Shown: positions 1-9,562 of the stretch, one piece after another | Layout: each line of letters opens with the position of its first letter | Position numbering within the stretch: position 1 is the first letter of the stretch | Assembly: GCA_008931825.1 (NCBI GenBank) | Contig: QXVZ01003929.1 | Coordinates: forward strand, 1 to 28,845 | Reading direction: 5' to 3' | Source: Phallusia fumigata | Taxonomy: Eukaryota > Chordata > Ascidiacea > Phlebobranchia > Ascidiidae | Length of the DNA stretch: 28,845 nt | Program-made: the position numbers and the translations under genes | The notes under the pieces: model-generated | Databases searched by the model: none | The model's input: only the letters and a program-made list of their open reading frames with translations | What the model was told of the DNA's origin: nothing

Positions 1-329
1 ATCTGGACAGTGCGTGGACCGACGTTATGAGTCATAAAAAGCCCCTACGATGTGACCGCGGTTTGTGGGCGTAAAAAAGAAATCTTTTGGTTATAACAGA
101 TAATTTCAATGGCTCTTAGAGCAACGTCTTGTGGCAATTGACACAAGACGCCGTCTTATGTTTTGACTTTTGAACACAAATTTTGATTTTTCAAAAACTC
201 GATAGTCGAGTTGCAAACGCATTCTACCTTATATGTTTATCGTAACGACCTTCACTTTTGGATTTGTTTAATTGGTAAAACGCCATGTCTATTTTTGACA
301 TTGAGCTAAACTTCACTCAATTCACGGTA

Positions 330-620
330 GTTTGTGTCTACGTGAGATAGCATGATGACGTCACTCAGCAACTTCCCGAAACTCAACGCAACTATTACCA
401 ACCTTCAGCTAAATGAACTTAACTTGACACACGTAGTTTTCTGTGTTTACGTAATATGACATGATGACGTAATTACTCAATACGTCACGAACTTCCCGAA
501 ACAGAACGTCACGACTGCTTATAATATTTGGCCAAATTAACCTAACTTAACCCAGGTTACTGTTTTGTGTTTACGCGAAACAACATGATGACGTAACTCA
601 TTGATACGTCACGGAANTTT
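330..620. repeat. Degenerate tandem repeat, three units, CRE-like motifs
   Basis: Three diverged tandem units begin near 330, 435 and 562 (periods about 105 and 127; the third is cut near the N at 617). Each opens with a form of gtttTgtgTTtacg, then has catgatgacgt about 20 bases later, and the first two continue with acttcccgaaac. Similar sequence just before 330 may be an older fragment. Each unit holds ATGACGT(C/A), a half to full cAMP-response-element-like site (full TGACGTCA in unit 1). Seen directly; any regulatory role is inference. Confidence 0.7.
617..617. other. Assembly join (single N)
   Basis: A lone N inside the third tandem unit. The repeat pattern stops here, so the left arm may not be truly contiguous with the arrestin gene to the right. 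Unlike the N pair at 12388/13187, I see no overlap between the two flanks. Confidence 0.6.
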
Positions 621-1393
621 CCACCCTCGCATCCTCAGAAGTTGAAATGTTAATTTATTCGACCCAACACCAGCATAACCTTACAGTTCGTCACGACCCG
701 AAACTGAGCGAGCGTGCTACGAAACTTATTACGAACATTCGCAGACATTTCCCGACATTAAACGATCAGAATATCATCTGTGCGTGTTTACTGATAGGAA
801 GCACGCAACAGTTTGTGGGATAATTTTCGGCCATACACAATCCGCTTGCGCAAACAAGTGTTAACCTTTGGTGCAGCATACTGTATCAACATTACTTTCT
901 TTCATTAATTCTTGAACGGATTTAATACACATGGTGCCATTTGAAAGTGGCATAGCCAGCCAAAAACTTTAAATTGGGGCCTAATGTTTTATGCTTTTCA
1001 GTGGGTAAGGAATTAAAATTGAACACCTGCTCTCGAACCCGAAAAAATCAAGGTTTACTACACATGTCAGCACACGATATTGCCACAAATATTTTTTGTA
1101 GTTTTCCATTTGAGTTCTGAATATTTTTACCCGTGTCATTGTGTCTTATAATTAAAAATGATTGATTAGGGTTATTAGTAAAACACTCGCCATTAATTAA
1201 GATCAACTTTTCGTAATACCCCATGAATATTTTTTGTTAGAAATCACACAATTTGCAATTCATGTTTAAAAACGATCATGTCTGATGTTATTCAATGAAC
1301 GTTAATAAAAAATGCTAATTTTATAACCTTTAAAATGATAACAACACATTTGTCATGAGTCATAGTGTTTGGCATAACATATCTTAGACATAC
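621..1393. other. No recognised gene; should contain or precede the arrestin 3' end
   Basis: AT-rich sequence with no convincing exon on either strand. The arrestin gene's final exon is expected on the minus strand beyond 1394, starting with two bases that complete a split Gly codon and carrying the proline-rich tail. I searched the minus strand for a PPxY-coding stretch after a splice acceptor and found none. A read-through of the donor at 1393 would add about 13 residues and stop, but no minus-strand AATAAA lies close after it. Confidence 0.5.
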
Positions 1394-3395
1394 CTGTAAA
1401 ATCGCTTGGTGGCATGTTAGTTGAACCATCAGGTCCAGGTTCACCTCCCAAACTTTGATATAGCGGAATGGTGCCAATCTCCAATGGCGTCCTCACTTCG
1501 ATTTTGTTGTGAAATGCTGGTGTGTGGCAAACTAGCTGTAATCAAAGATGCTGGGAAATTAAAAACTAGAGTTTACCACCAAAATTGTGTTTTTTTTGTT
1601 GAAAGCAGGACATCCAAGGTCACGTAATGGTGTACCTCACAAGCAATTCTGCTCCAAACTTGCAAGACGAAGCCATAATGATACGAACAACAACCGGAAT
1701 ATAAAAAACAATTGGCAAAATAGAAAAATATTGTCCCAAAGAGAATAACTTTTTACCCACTTTCATCGCTAATTTAGCTATTTTTGCATTACTGTGTAAA
1801 AATGACCTAAGCCTCACCTCGACAAAGTATTCCACATCAATGATCCTGCAATACTTTTCATGAGATGGCACAACAGCAGGTAACTAAACAAAATTATATT
1901 TTTATGATGTGAACCTAGTCATAGAAAGGCAAAGTTTATTTTAACGCACCTGGATTCTTTGTTGATCCAGTGTAGTAGTAGATCTTTTTTTGCAATCTTT
2001 TCCAATACAAATGCCTTTTGTTAGATTAACTCTGAAAGCCTTTTTCGTTTTTCCACTATGCAGGGTAATGATTTGAACAATACTCATTTTGCAGTCCTTC
2101 AGTTTTGAAGAGCTGCAAATACAAACACACTTTATGATGTCTTTAATAGCCTTCACAACTGATTTAAGCAGACTTAAGTAAAATAAAAGTAATGTTGTTT
2201 TCTAAAGTATAAAACACACCTTCCGTTATTGATAGTTGCGTTCACAGTCACAAACTCTCCCGGCACAAAACCAGTTTTGTTAGCATTCACATTGAGTTCA
2301 ATTAATCCACTGGCACAGCACCAGCAGCACAAAGTTTGTGAAGCCTCCATTGTTGAAGGTTCCTGCACAAACAAATGTTTAAACAAATAATACAAAATAA
2401 CCATAGCCAATAGTGTCACATTAACTCACATATTATTCAAGAAAAACCTTAATTTTGGCAAACAAGGCATATGTTTCCCAGCTGCCAGTATATACTTGTG
2501 AGGGGAGGGGGTATCAGAAAGTTGTACAAAAACAAAAGCAGAAAACAAAAAGTTTAAACAATTTACAAGAACAACAATTTACCCCAGCCATAGGAATTTC
2601 ATTAAGGTTTACGTCTTCCAACACAATAAACATTAGTTGGCTTCTTTTGCTTGTTAGTGTCTGTTGTAGTCTTGCTTGCAGTCGATATCTAATGTAGCCC
2701 AGTTCCACTGCACAATAATTGTTTTTTAAATTCAAAAATTGTCCAATATTTAACAAGTTTTACAGATGGACAATACAAAGGGATTGTTGTAAAGTTTTAC
2801 TTGTAAATTTGGTTTAAAAAAATGTCAGGTTATTTAGCCTTGCTTTTTTAACATGCATATATATATTTAACTTAAAAGTATCTTCTCAAATTTCTACCTG
2901 GTGATTCAAAGGATGATGGAAGAAGAAGGGGAAGCTGATACTGGAATGGAAAAAGATTTCTTCCCTGTGGAATTTTTTGTCCAGCTGAAAAACATAGAAA
3001 CATTTTTAAACTAAATACAACACTATTTTGCATAAATGCACATTCCAATGCAATTTTCGGAAATAAAAGATGCAACAGTAAAAATATACACTTACTGGAC
3101 TTTACAAGAGTTTCTGTATCATTAAAAAATGGTTCTTTGCCAACATAGGTGGTTCTGTTGTCTCCACTGCCCTCGGACCACATTGTTTTCGCACTTCCTT
3201 TGTACGTGATCTCAATTTCTATGATTAAAACCTTGTTAGACGTCTATCTACATAAACTAAATTTATAGTTTTATGCAGCTACTAACTTTTGAAGTCCACA
3301 GGTTGAGAACACTCTACCACAACATTGCCACTAATTACATCTCCTCCTTTGAAGACCAATCGGCCACCAGTTATTTCAATGGAAACTTTCACCAT
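1394..3395 (-). CDS. Alpha-arrestin (arrestin domain-containing protein), 3' end missing
   Basis: Alpha-arrestins are cytosolic adaptors that link membrane cargo to NEDD4-type ubiquitin ligases and endosomal sorting (family knowledge). Eight coding exons join in frame: 3395-3287, 3218-3096, 2984-2898, 2707-2583, 2362-2220, 2112-1950, 1883-1818 and 1535-1394, giving 319 codons plus one base. All introns have GT donors and AG acceptors, and all phases match. The start is the ATG at 3395, giving MVKVSIEITGGRLVFKGGDV, typical of an arrestin_N domain opening. Other landmarks are PVELGYIRYRLQ (about residue 105), TLCCWCCASG (about 158-167, the ARRDC2/3/4-type linker), SIVQIITLHSGK (arrestin_C) and PLEIGTIPLYQSL (about 290-300), which closes arrestin_C. 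The proline-rich tail with PPxY ligase-binding motifs is not seen; one more exon or more must lie below 1394 or outside the window. Which of ARRDC2, 3 or 4 it is closest to cannot be decided here. Confidence 0.93.
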
Positions 3396-4187
3396 TTTTT
3401 ACGAATAGGAAGTTTACTGTTGAATAAACAAACATTTATGTTAATAATGCAAAATTGTTCTGCCGCAGGCAGTTATTGCAAATTATTTTATTTTATCCTA
3501 GCAACTACTTGTGCACATATGAAATTATCTTGTTCACAATTTTAAATAGTCCAAATTAAGTTACCAGAGGTACAGCAAGATCTTAATGCCCTATAGATGT
3601 TAAAACTGAAAACAAGAAGTTTATTTTTTATTCTAACCTTCGGGTATAATTACCACCTACGGTTAACTAGGTCGGTATTATATACTGTCTAAATTTGGTT
3701 GGAATTACCATAACAATTGTAATTGTATATTGTCTTAAACGTAAATATAGTTCCAAAGTTATAACACAAACGGAATGCAAAACAGTTTATATTTATACAT
3801 TAAGCAAAATTATTTAAATGCATAACTCATTCTCTCATACCTTAATCGGTGTCTTCTTAAAGTTTTAAAGTTATCTGATTTTTTCAGCAGTTGATATGAA
3901 ATCATTTGTCCCGTCCATCCCTTTTAAACGAAACATCGACATGACATCACGCACGTGGCATGATCTTTCGGCCTTGGTTTTTTTCCATAGCCACTAATGA
4001 CATCATAAGAAAGTCATTTGCGAAATCACATGATGTTATCGCACGTTTTCGGGCAGGACATTCACTATTCGATGACACAACGTTTGTTTGTCTGACGTTT
4101 TACTGACATGAAACCGACTCAGGCAACCCAGTTTCTCGTCACGTTAACACATACGTGACCAGAACAGGGTAAGGGAAACTCCCTCAT
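3396..4187. promoter_or_regulatory. Intergenic region between divergent transcription units
   Basis: This holds the 5' flank of the arrestin gene (minus) and probably that of the small plus-strand unit starting after 4100. The left half is very AT-rich. Around 3940-4080 it has ATGACATCA, gcacgtggc and catgatgttatc, resembling the CRE-like repeats at 330-620. A strong donor (cagg|gtaaggg at 4168/4169) suggests a transcribed plus-strand exon ending at 4168; its frame is closed by a TGA near 4105, so it would be untranslated or start after that point. No TATA box is clear. Confidence 0.3.
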
Positions 4188-4388
4188 ATGCATCAAAATT
4201 GCAAACCACCCCGAAAGTCCAACATGGGTCATACCATCCAAAGTGCACAAAGTGCGAAAGTTCGCATCCCTGTCTCCGAAAGTGGTTTAATTTTGCTTGT
4301 TTTGGGTTTAATTCAATGTTTGGCGCTGTTTGGGTTTAACGAATTTCATCCACATTGTGACGTCACAGCGCTTCACTGTAAAGGCTGA
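4188..4388 (+). CDS. Possible small ORF with a hydrophobic segment
   Basis: An ATG-started frame of 66 codons. The first ~30 residues are polar and basic. A hydrophobic run follows (SGLILLVLGLIQCLALFGF, about residues 31-50), long enough for one membrane helix, then a short His/Cys-containing tail. I do not recognise it. It follows the donor-like site at 4168 and could be intron. Chance is a fair explanation at this length. Confidence 0.2.
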   Translation: MHQNCKPPRKSNMGHTIQSAQSAKVRIPVSESGLILLVLGLIQCLALFGFNEFHPHCDVTALHCKG

Positions 4389-4560
4389 TTAACACTAGAT
4401 GCGTTTACCGGTTAGGGGTACGTTTTTTGATCTCGCGGCAAGCAGCGGGGCACTTACACCAGCCGGGACCAAAGTCTATCCATCAAACATAAAACACTGG
4501 TATTTAGTGTAGCAAAAACTGCACTGCAGACCGTTGTAAAAAATTTACACTGAAGAGCAG

Positions 4561-4618
4561 TTTTAGGGTTAAACGTGCTCTGTTTTCACAGATGCCACCA
4601 ACCGGGAAGAACTGGGGA
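4561..4618 (+). repeat. Exact 58-bp direct repeat, copy 1
   Basis: Bases 4561-4618 are identical to 4861-4918, and the match extends five more bases leftward past one mismatch (gagcaG versus gagcaT). It contains a pyrimidine-rich stretch ending in tgttttcacag, a good splice acceptor, then atgccaccaaccgggaagaa. It thus looks like the end of an intron plus the start of an exon, or like part of one continuous coding frame. Confidence 0.9.
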
Positions 4619-4718
4619 GAAGTGGCGATCGACCAAGAAGGTCGCAACCGGTGGTATAACTTGGCCAGAGTTTCACATTGTTTACCAGGCAATAACATAG
4701 GAGAACAGCAAACTCTAA

Positions 4719-5099
4719 ATGAATGGGACGAAATCTGCGGAAAAGACATTGCATTCGACGACCTCAGCAATTCAGCATACCGGTTGTCCGATACAGCAGA
4801 CAACGAACTTATTGAAGAGCTCTCTATTGTTCGGGGGATTGGTGCTATTGTTGGGAGCATTTTTAGGGTTAAACGTGCTCTGTTTTCACAGATGCCACCA
4901 ACCGGGAAGAACTGGGGACGTATACAGATTAAAAGGCCAAGTCCAAGAAGTGACCAGATACCGGATCGCTAAAGGGATCCTTCAACAAAAAAACACGGCG
5001 AAATATGAGCAGAAAAAGGCTATCACCTCCCGGCAGTACTTGAAGACCGACGCGAATACTAAATTTCGGGTTGGCTCCAGTCATAGTAACTGGATTTGA
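4719..5099 (+). CDS. Candidate single-pass membrane protein, 126 aa, unrecognised
   Basis: A complete frame, ATG at 4719 with an in-frame TAA directly before it and TGA at 5097. The N-terminal ~35 residues are polar with an N-glycosylation-type NGT at residues 2-4. Then comes a strong hydrophobic helix, SLLFGGLVLLLGAFLGLNVL (about 35-54), followed by CFHRCHQPGRTGD and a basic polar tail rich in Lys, Gln and Arg, ending SSHSNWI. An AATAAA lies 25 bases after the stop. The second half of the helix and the Cys/His motif fall inside the repeated 58 bp. The alternative is that only the part from 4892 is coding, as a terminal exon entered at the acceptor tgttttcacag; the upstream donor at 4168 has a compatible phase. 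A third reading, ATG 4592 to 4972, is also open because the 300-bp spacing keeps frame. The tail after 4920 looks most protein-like in the frame called here. No family recognised. Confidence 0.42.
   Translation: MNGTKSAEKTLHSTTSAIQHTGCPIQQTTNLLKSSLLFGGLVLLLGAFLGLNVLCFHRCHQPGRTGDVYRLKGQVQEVTRYRIAKGILQQKNTAKYEQKKAITSRQYLKTDANTKFRVGSSHSNWI
4861..4918 (+). repeat. Exact 58-bp direct repeat, copy 2
   Basis: Second copy of 4561-4618 at exactly 300 bp. In copy 1 the frame used by 4719-5099 reads VLGLNVLCFHRCHQPGRTGE, continues into a different 25-residue tail and then a stop; in copy 2 it leads into the Lys/Gln-rich tail. This resembles two alternative 3' exons made by a local duplication. Confidence 0.9.
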
Positions 5100-5123
5100 A
5101 CAGGAGCAGTCTTGGTGGAGCCG

Positions 5124-5129
5124 AATAAA
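5124..5129 (+). other. Poly(A) signal AATAAA
   Basis: Canonical hexamer 25 bases after the TGA at 5097-5099, supporting a plus-strand transcript ending here. Confidence 0.5.
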
Positions 5130-6938
5130 GGCCCTAAAATAGCTTTGAATAGATATTATTATTAAAGATTCACTTTTTGCTCAAAATTCCGCCAGAAAAT
5201 AACTGGAACACATTGTACCATTTTATCAACTTTTTAATCCTTCAGTGGCAGTTGGACATTGAGAAATGCGACATTTCCTACAAAACAGGCGTTACGTAAT
5301 CATTAAATGCGGTAATGTTATCCCTTTGACAACGTCTGCCTATTAACTTGTCCAGACAAGCGACGGAAATAAACCTAGCAACCCACACAAACAAAAACAA
5401 ATAATTCTGAAAAATATGTAAAGACAAGGAAACTGAAACTGGCGCAATCCGCACGTTATGGCATTCCAACTGCACGGTTCGCTGCATTCATCGCCGGTAC
5501 GAACGCGGCAAACAAGTTGTTTCGATTTTCAGACGTGGTGGTGATGAGCCTGTTTTTCGGTACTCCACGTGCTTTCGTTCAGCATAGGTTTTATTAAATA
5601 ATAGTACGCCCGGCCTGCAAGAGGCGTTATACCGTATCATAGCATATAATTCACATTAGGTTTTATTAATTACCTTTCTTTTTAGAGAGTGTTTTAGAAA
5701 GTTTAGATGAATGGCAAGTTAAAGATAATTCGAAAAACTGTTGTTGTTTTTTGGGGAAGTAGCAATAACTAAACCCATAAAAAATAGACTGAAAGATGCG
5801 TTTGTGCAAATATAACAATATAACTTGTACTTTAAGTAGCCTATCGCCTTTGATGGTTTCCGAAAATTTCAACTGAATCGTCAGCGTATCGTAATTCCCC
5901 CAGCCAGTCTTTATAGAAGGCGGCCTCGCCGGTATTTTTAGCCAATGAAAAGAGGTTTCGCGAACTCAGACTGCATGGTCCGCTGCAATCGCTTCTCAAA
6001 CAAATGCGACAAACATGTTGTTCCTTTGTGGTGCTGGCGACAGCTTTCAGTTCACCTTTGGGTTTCCACTTTGACCTCAGATAATATTAGCTACGGAAAC
6101 ATATCAGCTGGAAGTCCATTTTTGATCTTTAGTTTCTTGCCAGTAATATATTTGTGTCAACCTAGCTATTTGTTTTACACTATTTCATGCCAGATGTGAC
6201 CATTAAGCACATTTAGCTTGGCTTAGGAGTAGGTTATGTTGGCCTAAAAGTCGATGACAATATTGTTCACTCGCTTGGTTAAAATTAATTTCAGGGCGTA
6301 GACAAGGTGTTCTGTTATTGCACCAAAAAGCGGTGTCTATTTTTCGCTTGGATTTCTAAATACCGGAAATGTCTATTTCGGCAGTTCTGTCAGCCAAAGG
6401 TTTATATATGTGGCAGGTGAATGTATCGCTATGGCAGCAACTTGTTGGTTGTTTTTCTTTAGGTTTTGTGCGTTTAGTGTTCGCTTGCGGGAGAAAGGTC
6501 TGTATTATTTAAGCAAGACGTGGCTTGCCCTGGCAGGCCGGAGTGTTTGCTCGCGCAGTTGGCGGGGCGCAGGTGCTGGGGTAAATCGAAAGGTATTGTT
6601 TTTGCCAAGGTGATGTATTACAATGCTGACTGAATTACCCTTCGGTATTAGCGGGTTGACAATGCTGTGTATTTGATACTCGGAAACTAAACGCAATTTC
6701 TTGGGTACAGGTGATAGTCTGCGCTATGGCAGCGACCCATTAGGGAACTTGTTTGAGATTTTGTGGATGCACAAGTTTACCAACCGTGCTCGTTTTTGTA
6801 ACCATCATATCTCGCCATGTGCTTCACCCTTCGCTGATTTAATCGGTTTTATAATTAAAAACCGTCGTTGCGTAGATTTTGATTACACACAAGTGAAATT
6901 TGATCGCAGTTTGTGTATTTCGGTATTGACAGCTAGAG
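5130..6938. other. No supportable gene; one weak internal repeat
   Basis: Open frames are short and unlike any family I know. Two segments, about 5468-5520 and 5969-6022, share the pattern actgca(c/t)ggt(t/c)cgctgca followed later by gcgacaaaca/gcggcaaaca and gttgtt, suggesting a diverged duplication of ~500 bp. A GC-richer patch at 6480-6600 and a similar cgctatggcagc string at about 6427 and 6723 are unexplained. Confidence 0.35.
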
Positions 6939-7437
6939 CAGTGCTTTTCAACCAGGTGTATTGTACACCCCAGGGTGTACCAGAAATTTTAAAGGGTGTA
7001 CCAATTTGATGGGGTGTACTGTATACGGCTTGGGCTACTTATCCAGTGAACTTATTGAACTACGATCAGATTTGGTGCAAAAGGCAGAGTTTAAAACTTT
7101 TGAAAACTATAATCTCAGTCAAAAAGCGATTTCCATCCTTATACGCATGCTCACGACATACCTTTGCGGGCAAGGATTTTATGCTCTTGTTGAAATTAAA
7201 TCCAAAAAAAGAAACCCAATTGTGGATGTTGATACGCTTATGAGAGGGGCACTTGTTACAAGGCCACTACCTTGCTTTGCACAACTGGCTGATAAAATTC
7301 AACAGCAACGCTCGCATTAAATAAAGCATTGTATTTGTATGCTTCTATAAGTTTAGTGCGTTGCGAGGACTGGTGTGTACAAGTTCTTCAGTAAACGTAA
7401 AAGTGTGTACTGTTCCAAAAAAGGTTGACAAGCACTG
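6939..7437 (+). mobile_element. Short internally deleted hAT transposon (499 bp)
   Basis: The left end reads CAGTGCTTTTCAACC and the reverse complement of the right end reads CAGTGCTTGTCAACC, a 15-bp terminal inverted repeat with one mismatch of the CAGTG-type found in animal hAT elements. Flanks show an 8-bp target duplication. Subterminal regions repeat GGTGTAC-type motifs on both sides (6953-7024 and 7370-7410), including the palindrome ggtgtattgtacacc; these are plausible transposase-binding sites (inference). The interior carries only the transposase 3' end, so most of the autonomous element has been lost and it cannot move by itself. Confidence 0.85.
7036..7320 (+). pseudogene. hAT transposase C-terminal remnant (ZBED5/SCAND3/FAM200-like)
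   Basis: An open frame ending at TAA 7318-7320 matches the C-terminus of hAT transposases. SSELIELRSDLVQKAEFKTF resembles the segment before the dimerisation region, and TTYLCGQGFYALVEIKSKKR carries the family's TTYLC...GF.AL..IK.K.RN signature, followed by an Asp/Leu-rich stretch and a final SH. The link between the two is shorter than in full-length relatives, so an internal deletion is likely. There is no N-terminal zinc finger or catalytic core. An AATAAA overlaps the stop region (7320-7325). Confidence 0.8.
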
Positions 7438-7606
7438 GGCTAGAGAACCATAATAAACTTAACAAATAGTTTCAGACGCGCAAAACTGTATATCAATGTA
7501 GATTTATACAACTAAATTAAAAACAATTAACTGCTGTTTTAGCAGGTTTTTGGATCGTTGTTTACGCGGCCAAAACAACATAAGGGCAAATTAAACGTAT
7601 AATAGT

Positions 7607-8978
7607 ATGGCATCGTGCCGTTACGACCCTTTCCATAGAAAGTTTCTTCCTGTACCAGCTGACACCATGGGCGTCATTTCTGCCCGCGTGGCTAGAAATA
7701 CGTCACAAGGAAGGCAAAACGCTCCACCAGGTGGGGTTGGCGAGCTGAACGAAGGTAAGGCCTTGCGCTGTTTGTGATTCTCTCATAAACTTAGCGACTT
7801 TGGAAAAAACGCAAAAACTGAATATTTTTTGCCCTTTGCTTTTATTCCTGATGAGCCATCATTTTGAACGTTTTTTTCCACCTGGACTGATTAGGGACGA
7901 TCCCAATTCAAATCTCAAATAGGTTTTTTATGTCTGTGTATAAGTGCTCGCCCATATAAAACGTTTTTGCTTAACGCACCTCACAGTAGCTATCTAGTTC
8001 CCCCCAGCGGATAAATCTTGGCCCAAGGTACGGTCAGGCAAATGAAGTATTTGTATTGCGCATTCTATTAATGATTTCTTTTTCAATTCCTGGTTTAATT
8101 GAAAAAAAAACTTACCAAATCAAAATGCCCCACGAGTTATCTGAAATAATTTAAAATCTTCTATCCTTGCAGGCAAAGGCCAACTTAAACAAATAAAACA
8201 AATCCTACAAACACAACAACTGGTTTATTTTCAGGAACAGTTCGCGAGGTCGCTTTGTGCAACTACGACCTTTTTCAACGTCGGGTTTTTTCACACGAAA
8301 TCTCAAAGTACGTACAATTTTGCTTTTTTCTCACTGCAAAACGCAAAACTGATGCTTGAGCGTGTATTCTTTAACAAAACGTCGTGGGCTGAAAAGTGTT
8401 GCTGTTTACGTGTCCAAACCCGTTTCGACCAGTTTGTAGAGCGCCAGTTCCAGATAAGCTTCTGTCGCGGGTTCGAATCCCAGGCACGACAAAAATATTT
8501 GGATTTATTCATATGGGCTTTAAACCAGCCCCAAGTCGGTCTGTGTGTATCTTATATGGGCAAATAATAAAATACATGCCTGATGATATTGTGGACATCA
8601 TGTCGACGATTTCAGACATGTATCTACGTGATAAGGTTGTTTCTTTTATTTTTTGCCGCGCATGCACTAATCTGGTTTAGGTTTTTGAATAGGATGCGCG
8701 CCTATTTACTTCTAATTGCGGAATTTGATTTATGGCTCTGACAAAAAGTACCTGCACAGGATAGTCGCAATACTGAAAAACACAAATTTGACGATAGAAC
8801 ATTGAGATCAATGTTGTTCCTAGTAGCGATTGCTGTGTATGTCTTGTCTGCAAAAGGTAAAACAAATTAAATCGTTGTTTTTTGCAGCCCAACACTATGG
8901 TTGGAAAACTACATCATGTACGAAGCTTTTCTTCAAGCGGACTCTCGTTTCAACGGAGCAGTCCCTTCACGACTTTAA
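7607..8978 (+). CDS. Unrecognised small protein, paralog 1 of a tandem pair (3 exons)
   Basis: Exons 7607-7754, 8235-8307 and 8888-8978 join in phase (1, then 2) into a ~104-residue protein. Splice sites: gaag|GTAAGG, ttttcag|GAAC, aa|GTACGT, tttgcag|CCC. Conservation with paralog 2 supports the model: exons 1 and 2 are the same length in both (148 and 73) and most differences are conservative. Conserved stretches are VPADTMGVISARV and PPGGVG in exon 1, LCNY.LF.RRVFS.E.S in exon 2 and LENY.M.EAF in exon 3. The start is the ATG aligned with that of the paralog. There is no signal peptide, membrane helix or known domain that I can see, and I do not recognise the family. AATAAA at 9006 follows the stop by 27 bases. 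Intron 1 contains a decayed SINE and a conserved cttgcaggcaaagg string shared with the paralog. Confidence 0.75.
7885..7965 (-). repeat. Decayed tRNA-derived SINE in intron 1 of paralog 1
   Basis: On the minus strand this reads as a degraded version of the repeat at 12040-12125: gggacgatccc, an altered B box, then ggttttttatg and a remnant of the ctcgacccatata segment. It is followed in both introns by gtagctatctagt and a similar ~40 bp, so the insertion predates the gene duplication. Confidence 0.55.
8398..8495 (+). repeat. tRNA-like sequence (pseudo-tRNA or SINE head)
   Basis: Contains gtttgtagagcgccagttcc (A-box and D-arm-like) and gtcgcgggttcgaatccca (perfect B box and T-arm), then ggcacgac. 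The acceptor ends do not pair and the anticodon arm does not form properly, so it is not a working tRNA. It lies in intron 2 of paralog 1 and differs from the tRNA-Leu-like family elsewhere in the window. Confidence 0.55.
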
Positions 8979-9005
8979 ACACTTCCTAGTGCAAAGGATT
9001 ATTTA

Positions 9006-9011
9006 AATAAA
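9006..9011 (+). other. Poly(A) signal AATAAA (paralog 1)
   Basis: First of two overlapping AATAAA hexamers after the stop at 8976-8978. Confidence 0.6.
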
Positions 9012-9276
9012 ATAAAAAAAACTCTGACCAATAAATATATATATGCTTGACCTGGTTTTAACGTGTTTTAGGCAGACCCGTAAATAAATTTAGTTACCAG
9101 AGGTACACCAGAAGAATTCAACGTGTCGTATTCGGGCACTCGCACACCATCTAGCGGTAATGTTTGCAGCATATTTTCGGCCACATAAGAAAGTTTAGAA
9201 ATTGTCTCTATCATTGCCGCAAGGGTAGCTCTTGATCAAATGCTCTGAGGTACTTAAACAAAACGTAATCATAGGG

Positions 9277-9370
9277 CGAGCACTTGGTCGAATGGTCTGA
9301 GGCGCTCGACCCATATACAGATTAGTTCTCGGGATCGTCCCGGGTTCGAACCCCGTGAAAAAAAAACACA
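9277..9370 (+). repeat. tRNA-Leu-like SINE, copy 1
   Basis: A-box-like ttggtcgaatggtctgaggc, the string gctcgacccatatacag, then ctcgggatcgtcccgggttc leading into the B box gggttcgaacccc, with an A-rich tail. The head resembles a tRNA-Leu (tggtc.aatgg..tgaggcgc), but the acceptor stem is absent. Same family as 11721-11830, 11933-12022 and 12040-12125. Confidence 0.75.
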
Positions 9371-9562
9371 AACATAAACCCCGATCCGGATTCGTACAAA
9401 GAATTTATTTGTTTCGAAAACCCGTGAAAACATAAATATTTGTTTTGAATTGATAAGTTCCAAAAGGGACTTTGAAGAGCTTAAAATATTAAAGTTAAAG
9501 AGTGACTGTTTTGCAAAAACTCCACTTAAAACAACGAGAACATTTTGTACGCTTCCGCCCAG

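Larger units (their letters stand above)
6931..7445. repeat. 8-bp target-site duplication of the hAT element
   Basis: Flanks of the element at 6939-7437: agctagag at 6931-6938 and ggctagag at 7438-7445, matching at 7 of 8 positions. Eight bases is the hallmark duplication length of hAT transposons. Confidence 0.8.

Noticed and set aside
3562..3580. Shared string gttaccagaggtaca at about 3562 and 9094 as a repeat family
   Set aside because: Only ~15 bases match and the flanks do not align; too little to call.
8398..8495. Functional tRNA gene
   Set aside because: Perfect B box and T arm only; acceptor ends do not pair and the anticodon stem is broken.
8888..9021. Alternative frame through exon 3 of paralog 1 giving a longer tail (SLHDFKHFLVQRII)
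   Set aside because: It does not fit the phase left by exon 2, and the same frame in paralog 2 is less conserved than LENY.M.EAF.
9277..9370. Functional tRNA-Leu gene
   Set aside because: A and B boxes are good, but there is no pairing acceptor stem or proper anticodon arm, the tail is A-rich, and three diverged copies lie nearby: a SINE.
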